From Mycobacterium decipiens (GTDB lineage: Bacteria > Actinomycetota > Actinomycetes > Mycobacteriales > Mycobacteriaceae), in assembly GCF_963853665.1 (NCBI RefSeq), contig NZ_OY970459.1, positions 2,914,001 to 2,978,000 of the forward strand: a stretch of DNA of 64,000 nucleotides. Reading direction: 5' to 3'. This document shows, piece after piece, positions 1-7,447 of the stretch. The translations under genes and the position numbers were made by a program. The first letter of the stretch is position 1, and every line of letters begins with the position of its first letter. The notes beneath the pieces are model-generated. The model was not told the origin of the DNA. It did no database searches and worked only from the letters and a program-made list of their open reading frames with translations.

Positions 1-435
1 GGTGTATCAGGACAGGTGAAAGCGGCGTTACGCAAAGAGCCCCATAGTCGGACGATGAGAGAAAATTGGTCGGGACGATGAGAGAAAATATCATCTGTCT
101 GACCGCCACAATCGGCGGCACCCACATGCCTGGCCAACCCCCAGAGGATCGTGTTGCTCGGCCCGCCGCGGCCATGATCGACCGCGTCGTCGATGCGCGA
201 CACAAGAACCCGAAATCGAACGTCTAGACCACCAGCCACTACGCCGATTCGATCGGCAGCTCGCCAAACCACCGGTGGCCGCCGGGTTCGGCGCCGCGCT
301 CTGCGAACTAAACTTTCTGTGCGACAAACACTATCGACCCCATGCTGAGCTGGCGTCGCTTGTCCTTACGACGTATCGGCGCTACACCAACGGACTCATG
401 ACACCAAAGCAATTGGGCCGAGCGTGATCTCGCGA
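1..435. other. Left-edge segment with no intact gene
   Basis: No convincing complete gene is visible here. One plus-strand frame stays open from about 190 to a TGA at 425-427 and reads like the end of a protein (it includes LCELNFLCDKHYRPHAEL and ends in KQLGRA), but it has no credible start and I do not recognise the family. It is probably a decayed gene or the 3' end of one. A short tandem duplication lies at 45-89. The segment is downstream of the minus-strand ctpG gene, so any terminator for that operon should be here, but I see no clear hairpin followed by a T run. Confidence 0.35.
45..89. repeat. Tandem duplication of about 22 bp
   Basis: The core gacgatgagagaaaat occurs at 51-66 and again at 74-89, each preceded by a related t(a/g)gtcgg stretch, so the unit is 22-23 bp repeated twice. 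It could be the end of an insertion element (some IS families have repeated terminal motifs) or a regulator site. No transposase frame is visible beside it, so the element type is not assigned. Confidence 0.5.
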
Positions 436-2436
436 TCATCCGCCCTGCTCGGTTGGCGAGTCCGAAGCGCTGGACAGTCGCGGCGGGACCCGTGGCGAAG
501 CAGCTCGGCCACCAGTGCGCGGCCGCACGATGGTCGGCACTGGCCCACTGAGCGGTTTAATACGTCCGGCGCGCACACCGTTGGCGATAACGAAGACCTC
601 GGTGAGCTCGTGGACCAATACCACCGCGGCCAGGCCCAGGGTCCCGAACAACGCCAGCGGCATTAGCACGGTGATGATCGTCAGGGACAGGCCGACGTTC
701 TGCAGCATGATCCGCCGGGAGCGCCGGGCGTGGTGCAGTGCTTGGGGCAAGTGCCGCAGGTCTTGACCCATCAGGACGATGTCGGCGGTTTCGATGGCGA
801 CGTCGGTTCCCATGGCGCCCATCGCGATTCCCAGGTCGGCGGCGGCCAGGGCGGGAGCGTCGTTGACACCGTCGCCGACCATCGCGGTGGGTCGCTGGGC
901 ACGCAGCTGTCGGACCAACTGAGCCTTGTCCTCAGGGCGCAGGTCGGCATGTACGTGCTCGATGCCGGCCTGGGCGGCCAGCGCGAGGGCGGTGGCGCTA
1001 TTGTCTCCGGTCAGCATCGTCACCTGGTAGCGGCCGGCGCGGAGCCCGGCGACGACCTCGGCAGCTTCCGGGCGTAGTTCGTCGCGCACCGCGATGGCAC
1101 CGAGCAGCTGGTTGCCGCGTTCGACGAGAACCGCTGTGGCCCCGGCCTTTTGCATGCCCGCCACATGATCGCCGAGGTCGGCGGGGTCGAGCCAGCCGGG
1201 CCGCCCCAGTCGGACAACATGCCCGTCGAGTTGGCCGGCGAGCCCGGCACCGGGAAAGGCTTGCACGTCGCTGGCGGTGGCGATCGGAGCTGGTGTCGCG
1301 GCGAGGATGGCCACGGCTAGCGGGTGCTCACTGCGGGCCTCGAGGGCGGCCGCCACCGCCAGCACCTCCGCCCGGGTGGCGCCGTTGGTGGTAATGACGT
1401 CGATGACCACGGGCTGGTTGGCAGTCAACGTTCCGGTCTTGTCCAGGGCGAGGCCCCCGATGGTGCCAAGTGCCTCCAGTGCGGCGCCGCCCTTGATAAG
1501 CACGCCGAGCTTGGACGCGGCGCCGATGGCCGCGACCACGGACACCGGAACGGCGATGGCCAGCGCACACGGCGAGGCCGCGACCAACACCACTAGGGCG
1601 CGTTCGATCCAGACCGACGGGCTACCGAGGATGCTGCCGGTCCCGGCGATCAGCGCCGCCGCGATCATGATGCTCGGTACCAACGGTCGTGCGATGCGAT
1701 CGGCCAGCCGCTGGCTGGCGCCTTTGCGGGCCTGTTCGGCTTCCACGATGTGTACGATCCGCGCCAGCGAGTTGTCCGCCGCGATCGCGGTGACCTCCAC
1801 CTGCAGCGCGCCGGACCCGTTGATCGACCCGGCGAACACCTCGTCACCGGGTCCGGCCTCGGCCGGCACCGATTCGCCGGTGATCGCAGAGACGTCCAGC
1901 GCAGTGCGCCCGGTACGAATGATGCCGTCGGTGGCGAGGCACTCCCCCGGTTTGACGATCATCTGATCACCGATGCGCAGTTCGGCTGTGGCGACCGCGG
2001 TTTCGGTGCCCTCTCGCAGTAGCGTGGCTTGATCCGGCACCAGCGACAGCAGGGCACGCAGGCCGCGGCGGGTACGCGCCACCGCGTATTCCTCCAAGCC
2101 CTCGCTGATCGAGAACAGAACCGCCAGCGTGGCCGCCTCGCCGACCTCACCGAGTGCGACAGCCCCGAGGGCGGCAATGGTCATCAGGGTGCCCACACCG
2201 ATGCGGCCTTCGGCCAGTCGCTTGAGGCTAGAGGGCACAAACGTCGAGGCACCAACTGCCAGGGCAAGGGCTTTCAGTCCCAGCGCGACCGGCCAGAATA
2301 GACCGGCCCATGCGGTAATCACCGAGGCGGTCAGCAGCACCCCGGACAGCGCGGCTCGTCGCAGCTCGGCGACTTGCCAAAGTCGTTCCGGCTGATGCTC
2401 CTCGTTGTCATCGTGGTCGCAGCAGGTATCGCTCAT
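436..2436 (-). CDS. ctpG: P1B-type metal cation-transporting ATPase CtpG (ATPase body, frameshifted from its N-terminal domain)
   Basis: Membrane ATPase that exports heavy-metal ions, orthologous by memory to Rv1992c, which lies in the CmtR-controlled metal operon. Visible motifs are the actuator-domain TGES (SAITGESVP), the membrane metal-site SPC (ASPCALAIAVP), the phosphorylation motif DKTGTLTAN, a Ser-Glu-His-Pro (SEHPLAVA) nucleotide-binding motif typical of P1B pumps, and the hinge GDGVNDAPALAAADLG. Several hydrophobic segments flank them. The C-terminus is VRAGRIKPL plus a proline/serine-rich tail. Homology in this frame continues upstream of the ATG at 2436 to about 2517 (VVQKIFAWSA), where it breaks off. 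The preceding metal-binding domain lies in another frame (2508-2822). I placed the start at the only reasonable internal ATG (MSDTCCDHDD), which keeps a Cys-Cys/His-Asp metal-like motif. No strong ribosome site precedes it, so the gene may be broken or the shift may be a sequencing error. Confidence 0.8.
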   Translation of the reverse strand: MSDTCCDHDDNEEHQPERLWQVAELRRAALSGVLLTASVITAWAGLFWPVALGLKALALAVGASTFVPSSLKRLAEGRIGVGTLMTIAALGAVALGEVGEAATLAVLFSISEGLEEYAVARTRRGLRALLSLVPDQATLLREGTETAVATAELRIGDQMIVKPGECLATDGIIRTGRTALDVSAITGESVPAEAGPGDEVFAGSINGSGALQVEVTAIAADNSLARIVHIVEAEQARKGASQRLADRIARPLVPSIMIAAALIAGTGSILGSPSVWIERALVVLVAASPCALAIAVPVSVVAAIGAASKLGVLIKGGAALEALGTIGGLALDKTGTLTANQPVVIDVITTNGATRAEVLAVAAALEARSEHPLAVAILAATPAPIATASDVQAFPGAGLAGQLDGHVVRLGRPGWLDPADLGDHVAGMQKAGATAVLVERGNQLLGAIAVRDELRPEAAEVVAGLRAGRYQVTMLTGDNSATALALAAQAGIEHVHADLRPEDKAQLVRQLRAQRPTAMVGDGVNDAPALAAADLGIAMGAMGTDVAIETADIVLMGQDLRHLPQALHHARRSRRIMLQNVGLSLTIITVLMPLALFGTLGLAAVVLVHELTEVFVIANGVRAGRIKPLSGPVPTIVRPRTGGRAASPRVPPRLSSASDSPTEQGG

Positions 2437-2507
2437 CGCACCCGGTCGCTGCGCGGCCACGCGTGCGCCGGACCGCGTTCGCGCGCTCCAGGCGAAGATC
2501 TTTTGCA

Positions 2508-2822
2508 CTACACGGGCTTGCGCGGATCGGCCGAGTGCGGGACACGCGCGGGCCCCGCCGCCGCGGGGATGTGCTCGGCATCGGCGATCGTCGACAGGAT
2601 GGCAGCGGTGTCGCAGCGCAGGGGCGTGTACCAGATCACCACGGATGCGGTTCGCGGATAGGCACATACAGCCTTCACACCGGCCACCTTGCTGACCGTG
2701 TCTTCGATCGCCACGGCCCGGGCCGCGTCGAACTGAAACCCGGTGGCGTGCACTCGCATCCGCCCCGCGGCGTCGGATACAACGGTCAGCGTGACGCCGG
2801 TGTCAGCAGCGGTCGTCATCAT
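2508..2822 (-). pseudogene. ctpG: N-terminal heavy-metal-associated domain of CtpG, cut off by a frameshift
   Basis: About 100 residues beginning MMTTAADTGVTLTVV and matching, as I remember it, the start of M. tuberculosis CtpG, where the domain is fused to the ATPase. The reading ends RKPV at a TAG at 2508-2510. Removing the stop by restoring one G in the AAGCC stretch (complement of 2515-2519) gives RKARVVQKIF and joins the ATPase frame exactly where the M. tuberculosis protein has RKAGVVQKI. The usual CxxC metal motif is not obvious, which is also true of the family member. The start (2819 or 2822) overlaps the end of the upstream Rv1993c-like gene, so the two are translationally coupled. 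It could still be made as a short peptide. Confidence 0.7.
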
Positions 2823-3087
2823 CGGCCTTGGCGGCGGCCGGCTGGGGGGCCTCGTCCCCAATCCGTTCACGAGCCTCGGCAACCATGTCGGCGACCTTCA
2901 GCCGAGCCGCCTCGGCCGCCACCTCCGCGCGCCGGGTTCCGCGCAGACCCCACTGCGTCGTTGTCACCGCGGCCCGACGAACCGGAGCCGCGCCCACCGC
3001 CGTGCGCAGCGCTTCGTACGCGCCCACCCCAACCAACCCGGTGAACACCGTCCCGGCTGCCTTGACCAGCAACTCGCGCGTAACCAC
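2803..3087 (-). CDS. Small conserved protein, Rv1993c-like
   Basis: A 94-residue protein in the cmtR-ctpG operon. It has one hydrophobic segment near the N-terminus (TVFTGLVGVGAYEAL), a basic, alanine-rich helix (RRAEVAAEAARLKVADMV) and an acidic C-terminus ending DDDDRC. The Asp run plus terminal Cys suggests metal binding or a pump partner, but the function is unknown and this is inference. The GTG start at 3087 was chosen because GGAGGAAGG stands upstream; the longer open frame to 3270 runs through the cmtR coding region. The end overlaps the ctpG start. Length and operon position match Rv1993c from M. tuberculosis. Confidence 0.75.
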   Translation of the reverse strand: MVTRELLVKAAGTVFTGLVGVGAYEALRTAVGAAPVRRAAVTTTQWGLRGTRRAEVAAEAARLKVADMVAEARERIGDEAPQPAAAKADDDDRC

Positions 3088-3115
3088 TGCTAACCCTTCC
3101 TCCGATTTCGCGTTG

Positions 3116-3451
3116 TCAGCACACACTCGTCGATCGCTCGGCGGCGCAGGGCTGCTCGGTATCCACCGCCAGAACGACCTGGACCAACTCGCCCAGGGCA
3201 CGGGCGAGGTGACTGTCGGCCAGCGCGTACCGAACCTGCCGGCCCTCATAGGTTGCAACGACCAGTCCACAGCCGCGCAAACACGACAGATGGTTGGACA
3301 CGTTCGATCGCGTCAACCCGAGGTGCGCCGCCAGCTGGCCCGGGTAGCAAACTCCATCCAGCAGCGCCACAAGAATCCTGCACCGCGTCGGGTCGGCCAG
3401 AGCCCGGCCGAGTCGAGCCAGCGCCGATTCCCGCCTCTCACACGTCAGCAT
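3116..3451 (-). CDS. cmtR: Cd/Pb-sensing ArsR/SmtB repressor CmtR
   Basis: Winged-helix homodimeric repressor of 111 residues that releases DNA on binding Cd(II) or Pb(II). The recognition helix region reads LTRSNVSNHLSCLRGCG. CmtR of M. tuberculosis binds metal through Cys57, Cys61 and Cys102: here CLRGC supplies the first two and the C-terminal cysteines near QPCAAERS supply the third. The protein starts MLTCERRESALARLG, also with a Cys at position 4. It is the first gene of the minus-strand operon with the Rv1993c-like gene and ctpG, and it should repress its own promoter. The C-terminus (ERSTSVC) is shorter than the M. tuberculosis protein I remember. Divergent from the universal stress gene at 3599. 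Confidence 0.93.
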   Translation of the reverse strand: MLTCERRESALARLGRALADPTRCRILVALLDGVCYPGQLAAHLGLTRSNVSNHLSCLRGCGLVVATYEGRQVRYALADSHLARALGELVQVVLAVDTEQPCAAERSTSVC

Positions 3452-3473
3452 GATCCAGACAGTACAGCGTTCA

Positions 3474-3485
3474 CTGTTATAACAG
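3474..3485. promoter_or_regulatory. Perfect 12-bp palindrome upstream of cmtR, candidate CmtR operator
   Basis: CTGTTATAACAG is a perfect inverted repeat 22 bases upstream of the cmtR start. ArsR-family repressors bind AT-centred inverted repeats that overlap their own promoter, so this is the best operator candidate. No footprint data can be cited for this exact sequence. Confidence 0.5.
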
Positions 3486-3520
3486 CAACCGCTGAATTGT
3501 GGGCCGGGAAAGGGAGCGAC

Positions 3521-3538
3521 TTAGGGACCATTGCCTCC
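3521..3538 (+). promoter_or_regulatory. Candidate DosR box upstream of the Rv1996-like gene
   Basis: TTAGGGACCATTGCCTCC resembles the DosR consensus TTSGGGACTWWAGTCCCSAA in its left half-site (GGGAC) and more loosely in its right half. It lies about 60 bases before the start of a gene whose M. tuberculosis counterpart, Rv1996, belongs to the DosR hypoxia regulon. Confidence 0.45.
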
Positions 3539-3598
3539 TGACGCGATTGCGCCGGTTGGCTAACGTCGGCGGTATGCACGCACGAAAAGGAGGCGCGA

Positions 3599-4555
3599 AT
3601 GTCACCCCAACAAGCGAACCTCGGAATCGTGGTGGGTGTGGATGGTTCACATTCCTCGAATGTGGCCGTCGAATGGGCCGCGCGCGACGCGGAGATCCGC
3701 GACGTTGGGCTCAGCGTGGCGCACGTCGTGCCGCCAGTAGTGACCGCCCCTGAAGGGTGGGCGTTTGAGTATGCGCGATTTCAGGACGCCCAGAAGCGCG
3801 AGCTCATCGAACACTCGTACCTGGTCGCCCAAGCGCACCTAATCATCGAACAGTCCCATAAGGTCGCCCTCGAAGCATCCTCCCCGAGTCGCGCCGCGCA
3901 TATCACGAGCGAAGTGCTCCACGGCCCGATAGTGCCCACGCTGGTGAATATGTCCAAGCAAGCCGACATGGTCGTGGTGGGCTGCCGGGGTCAGGGCGCC
4001 GTGGCCGGCGCCTTGCTGGGATCGGTCAGCTCCGGCCTGGCGCGCCACGCTCATTGCCCAGTCGCCGTCATACCCGACGAGGACCCGCACCGGGCGCGCC
4101 TCCCCCAAGCGCCGGTGGTGGTGGGCATCGACGGCTCGCCGACCTCGGAGTTGGCGGTCCAGATCGCCTTCGACGAGGCGTCGCGCCGCGGCGTGGACCT
4201 GGTGGCGCTGCACGCGTGGAGCGACATGGGGCCCCTCGACTTTCCCAGGCTCAATTGGGCGCCGATCGAGTGGAGAAACATCGAAGACCGGCACGAGAAA
4301 ATCCTCGCCCAGCGTCTTGGCGGATGGCGGGACCGATACCCCAACGTCGTCGTGCGCAAAGTCGTGGTGTGTGATCGTCCCGCGCCTCGCCTACTCGAAT
4401 TGGCGCAGAATGCTCAGCTTGTGGCGGTTGGCAGTCACGGCCGCGGTGGGTTTCCTGGCATGCTGCTCGGCTCGGTCAGCCGCGCCGTCGTCAATTCCGG
4501 TCAGACGCCGGTTATCGTCGCTCGAATTCCCCATGATCCGGGGGTGCCGGCCTAG
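3599..4555 (+). CDS. Universal stress protein, tandem Usp domains (Rv1996-like)
   Basis: A 318-residue cytoplasmic protein made of two Usp domains of about 150 residues. Each has the nucleotide-binding signature: domain 1 VVGCRGQGAVAGALLGSVS and domain 2 VGSHGRGGFPGMLLGSVS, with the strand-1 motifs VVGVDGS and VVGIDGS carrying the adenine-contact Asp. The family binds ATP and is linked to adaptation to hypoxia and dormancy in mycobacteria; exact partners are unknown. ATG at 3599 follows AAAGGAGG with good spacing. A candidate DosR box lies upstream. It is probably co-transcribed with the next Usp gene, 18 bases downstream. Confidence 0.92.
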   Translation: MSPQQANLGIVVGVDGSHSSNVAVEWAARDAEIRDVGLSVAHVVPPVVTAPEGWAFEYARFQDAQKRELIEHSYLVAQAHLIIEQSHKVALEASSPSRAAHITSEVLHGPIVPTLVNMSKQADMVVVGCRGQGAVAGALLGSVSSGLARHAHCPVAVIPDEDPHRARLPQAPVVVGIDGSPTSELAVQIAFDEASRRGVDLVALHAWSDMGPLDFPRLNWAPIEWRNIEDRHEKILAQRLGGWRDRYPNVVVRKVVVCDRPAPRLLELAQNAQLVAVGSHGRGGFPGMLLGSVSRAVVNSGQTPVIVARIPHDPGVPA

Positions 4556-4573
4556 CTCAAGAAGGAGTGTGCC

Positions 4574-5479
4574 TTGCCAGTGGGTGTGATTGTGGGCTAT
4601 GACGGCTCGCCGGCGGCGAATGCCGCGATCGATGCCGGTGCGTTGCTATTCCCCGGTGCACACGGGTGGATCACCTACCTGTGGGTGCCGCCATTCGCCA
4701 GCGACAGGGTGCGTCATCGGCTACGAGCCGTCGCTCGGGACACCAACGAGTTGAGTGCGATGGTCGAGCGGGAGGGTGAGCACCAGGCCCAACGGCTCGT
4801 TGCGATGGGGGTAACGCTGGCCCGCACCGCGGGGTGGGACGCCGAACCGTTGCTGAAACGCACCTGGGGCGCTGAGGGACTGCGTTTCGCGCAGGTTGTC
4901 GAGGAGGTCCACGCCGACCTGGTACTCGTCGGATCTCGAGGGCTGGGTGGCACCCAGGCGGTGTTGGGCAGCATTTCCGACATGGTGGTGCACTACTCCG
5001 TCCGACCCGTGGTCGTCGTCCCGCATCCGATGTTGGCAACCGAATACGAGGCGCTGCCCGAAGGGCCGGTGCTCGTTGGTTGGGACGGCTCACCTGGCGC
5101 CGAGACGGCGTTCACAGCGGCCGGACGCGTGTTTCCGGAACGAGATGTGCTGCCGGTCTTCGTCAGCGAAGATACGGGCGCGACGCCGTCACGAGACAAT
5201 CCGTCCGGAATGGGCGCCCACGAAGTCCTCCAGCTGCATGCCGACCGCCGGCATGGCTCCCACGCCCGTGCCGTCTCGGAGGCTCTTGTCGCGGCCGCCG
5301 CCGACCGCGGTGCGGCCGCGTTGGTCGTCGGATCGCGTGGACGTTCTACCGCGCGGAAGATCCTGCTCGGCAGCGTCGCCTTGGGAGCTTTGCACCACTC
5401 CCATTGCCCGGTCATGGTGGTGCCGAGCGCGTGGAAGGATTCCTCGAGCGGTGCGGAGGCCGCGGTAGCCGCCGATTGA
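4574..5479 (+). CDS. Second universal stress protein, tandem Usp domains
   Basis: A 301-residue two-domain Usp protein, divergent from its neighbour. Domain 1 starts GVIVGYDGSPAANAA and has VGSRGLGGTQAVLGSIS; domain 2 starts VLVGWDGSPGAETAF and has VGSRGRSTARKILLGSVA, so both ATP-type loops are kept. The start is taken as TTG 4574 because GAAGGAGTG lies just upstream; a GTG at 4580 is an alternative. Likely one operon with the preceding gene and possibly under the same DosR-type control. It is not an obvious copy of any of the other Usp proteins in the window, which resemble one another more closely. Confidence 0.88.
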   Translation: MPVGVIVGYDGSPAANAAIDAGALLFPGAHGWITYLWVPPFASDRVRHRLRAVARDTNELSAMVEREGEHQAQRLVAMGVTLARTAGWDAEPLLKRTWGAEGLRFAQVVEEVHADLVLVGSRGLGGTQAVLGSISDMVVHYSVRPVVVVPHPMLATEYEALPEGPVLVGWDGSPGAETAFTAAGRVFPERDVLPVFVSEDTGATPSRDNPSGMGAHEVLQLHADRRHGSHARAVSEALVAAAADRGAAALVVGSRGRSTARKILLGSVALGALHHSHCPVMVVPSAWKDSSSGAEAAVAAD

Positions 5480-5755
5480 CCGGGTACTGGTGCCCCGGCC
5501 ATGTGTCCGGCCCAGTACGGCGTCGTGGTCCGCGTCGAGAGCCGCCGGGTGCGGAAAGATTCCGCCGACAATCCGCACAGTTCCCAGAATGAGTGCGTGA
5601 ACGACCGCACCGCCGCCCAACTCAGTTGCGCGACGTACTCAGCGACGGCGTCGGGGTCGTCGCTGTATCCCTCTTAGATGTCGACGCTGACCCCGCCCGG
5701 TAGCCCAACGCCCGCGGCACCCCCCAGGCGCTGGGCAGCACAAGCGGTTGCCGGT
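5480..5755 (-). other. Gap with a possible gene remnant on the minus strand
   Basis: No intact gene. On the minus strand one frame between about 5550 and 5675 reads plausibly as protein (EGYSDDPDAVAEYVAQL then SWAAVRSF), similar in character to the C-terminal part of a helical regulator, but it has no start and runs out of frame towards the Usp gene. It may be the remains of a regulator lost next to the ars-type operon. Confidence 0.25.
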
Positions 5756-6142
5756 TCAGCAGCCGTTGCGGTGCAGGGCGTCGGTGACGATGCGTTTGAG
5801 TGCGGTGACGTCGTCGGCGGCGTTGATTTCCTCAGCCGTGAGGACCAGGGTCAGTTCTTTGCCTGTTGCTTCGAGAAGGGCTGCCGGACAGTCGACATCG
5901 AGGTTGGGGTGAGCAGCCCGAAACGTCGACCTGAGCTGGAAGTCGACGTCTAGCTGAAGGCTAGCAACGAAGCGTCGCCAACTTTTGTCCTTGATGAGCC
6001 CGGAGTAGGTGATATCGCAGAGATGGCAGTCGGTAGTCCCCGTCGTGATCGCCGAGTACACGTCTCTCAGCATGCTCAGTGGCGTGGCGTCGACGTTGTA
6101 GACGAACACCAGCCGGGTGGACGTCGGGCCATGTTGTGTCAT
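5756..6142 (-). CDS. Conserved protein with CxxC motif, downstream of arsM
   Basis: A 128-residue soluble protein of unknown function. It starts MTQHGPTSTRLVFVYNVDATP and has HLCDITYSGL around residue 40, the C-x-x-C-like and (T/S)YG features of a family I remember beginning with VYNAD and containing CxLCxLTYG; its biochemical role is not established. The middle is WRRFVASLQLDVDF and the C-terminal part is acidic and helical. Its ATG overlaps the arsM stop codon (ATGA arrangement, 6139-6142), so it is translationally coupled to arsM and probably belongs to the same arsenic or metal response. The paired cysteines could bind metal; that is inference. Confidence 0.7.
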   Translation of the reverse strand: MTQHGPTSTRLVFVYNVDATPLSMLRDVYSAITTGTTDCHLCDITYSGLIKDKSWRRFVASLQLDVDFQLRSTFRAAHPNLDVDCPAALLEATGKELTLVLTAEEINAADDVTALKRIVTDALHRNGC

Positions 6143-6867
6143 GGGCGTCGAGCCCGGACGATGGCACCGTGCCGGCCGGGGCCGGTGTTGTGGGTGTATT
6201 GGATGCTCGGCTCCACCAGCCCGGCCGCTGCCAGAACCCGCAGGTAGGCGCTATGGTGCAGTGCGCCGGCACCGCAATTGGCCCACTGGTTACCGTCGGT
6301 CGACGCGTCGGTGACCCTATCGAGCCCGTCCTCGGCGACCACGTCGAAGATCGCGACTCTGCCCCCAGGGCGCAACACCCGGGCGATCTCGGCGAACACC
6401 GGGACCTTGTCGGGGGCAAGGTTGATGACGCAATTCGAGATGACGACGTCCACCGACTCGTCCGCAAGCGGGATGTTCTCGATCATTCCATGCAGGAACT
6501 GGGCGTTGGTGACCCCGGCTTCGGCCGCATTGGCCCGCGCGATGTGAAGCATCTCGTCGAGGAAGTCGATGCCGTAAGCCCTGCCGGTTGGGCCGACTCG
6601 TCGGGCCGACAAGATCACGTCGAGGCCTGCTCCGGAGCCAAGATCGAGCACGGTCTCGCCCGGTTGGAGGTCCACCACGGCGTGCGGGTTGCCGCACCCC
6701 ATCGAAAGGTCGGCCGCGGCCGACGGGACCCGCGCCAGTGTGTCGTCGTCGTATCGGCTTGCCCCCCAGCGCCCGTCCGCCGCCAGCTCCTTGGCCCCGG
6801 TTCGAGCCGCCTCCCGGTAGTAGGCGCGGACGTTTTCGTGGATATCACTGCTGGTCATCGGGTGCAC
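6139..6867 (-). CDS. arsM: Arsenite S-adenosylmethionine methyltransferase, ArsM-like
   Basis: A class I SAM-dependent methyltransferase of 242 residues. The SAM-binding motif is VLDLGSGAGLDVILSARRVG and the acidic loop after strand 2 is GIDFLDEM. Arsenite methylases use three conserved cysteines: here they are in SMGCGNP, VISNCVINL and WANCGAGAL, in the right order and context, so As(III) methylation is the best call. A general methyltransferase such as an Rv2003c relative is possible but would not need all three cysteines. The start lies within the arsR 3' end (stop at 6855): either ATG 6867 or ATG 6858 would couple translation. The next gene overlaps its stop. Confidence 0.82.
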   Translation of the reverse strand: MHPMTSSDIHENVRAYYREAARTGAKELAADGRWGASRYDDDTLARVPSAAADLSMGCGNPHAVVDLQPGETVLDLGSGAGLDVILSARRVGPTGRAYGIDFLDEMLHIARANAAEAGVTNAQFLHGMIENIPLADESVDVVISNCVINLAPDKVPVFAEIARVLRPGGRVAIFDVVAEDGLDRVTDASTDGNQWANCGAGALHHSAYLRVLAAAGLVEPSIQYTHNTGPGRHGAIVRARRP

Positions 6868-7199
6868 TCCTGTTCACTGACAAACTCGACCGGTATGCGT
6901 CCCATGACCACATCGACCGCCGACGGGAAACAGGCCAGGCAGTTGGTGTTGATCCGCCACAAGCTCGAGGTACCCCGCTGATCTACCAGAACGAAACGCA
7001 CGTCAGCCAACTTCGCAAGGTGATGCGAAATCGTCGACTGCCCCACATCAAGGCGCTGGGTGAGCTCGCCGACAGTCATCGGGGCTGTGGCATTGGCGAG
7101 TTGGTGCAGGATCAGCACCCGCGTTGGATCGCCGAGGGCGCGAAACCACGAGGCCCATCTCTCCGCGGTCGGTCGATCAATTCCGCCTGTCGCCTTCAT
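6855..7199 (-). CDS. arsR: ArsR/SmtB-family repressor of the arsM operon
   Basis: A winged-helix repressor of about 114 residues. The domain begins ASWFRALGDPTRVLILHQL, and the recognition region is RLDVGQSTISHHLAKLADV. The C-terminal part has NTNCLACFPSAVD, a C-x-x-C pair suited to As(III) or another soft metal. Start ATG 7199 (MKATGGIDRP) was chosen because the family domain starts soon after; the open frame extends upstream to 7430 but through a repeat-bearing promoter region. It heads the operon arsR, arsM, CxxC protein, all overlapping. It should autoregulate through the direct repeat that abuts its start codon. Confidence 0.85.
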   Translation of the reverse strand: MKATGGIDRPTAERWASWFRALGDPTRVLILHQLANATAPMTVGELTQRLDVGQSTISHHLAKLADVRFVLVDQRGTSSLWRINTNCLACFPSAVDVVMGRIPVEFVSEQECTR

Positions 7200-7219
7200 C
7201 GATAATCGACGATAATCGA
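7200..7219. promoter_or_regulatory. Two adjacent 10-bp direct repeats next to the arsR start
   Basis: cgataatcga occurs twice back to back (7200-7209 and 7210-7219), immediately upstream of the arsR ATG and within an AT-rich island. ATCGAT palindromes cap both ends. Repressor binding here would block transcription or translation of the operon. If the transcript starts inside it, the mRNA would be nearly leaderless, which is common in mycobacteria. Confidence 0.5.
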
Positions 7220-7447
7220 TTAAGGCTCCTCGATCAAGCCGGACCCCGCTTCCGTTCTCGCCGGAGCTTGCCGTCGTACACCCGCTGGCATGCTGCGCGA
7301 ATACCCGCACGGTCAAGGTCCGGTCGAATCTGGTCGCGGGCTTAGACTCCATCTGGCGCTGACCGAAGATCGTTGCGCCAGGGCGACGATGGGTCATCCA
7401 CCGGCGGCAACTTCGCTGCACAACCGCCAATTCCTAAAGGAGAGCAA

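Noticed and set aside
2405..3044. Plus-strand frames across the ctpG/Rv1993c-like region
   Set aside because: They are antisense to well-supported minus-strand genes and have biased Arg/Pro composition.
6855..7430. 191-residue version of ArsR starting at 7430
   Set aside because: The extra N-terminus crosses the AT-rich direct repeats and shows no family similarity, whereas ATG 7199 gives a normal ArsR length.
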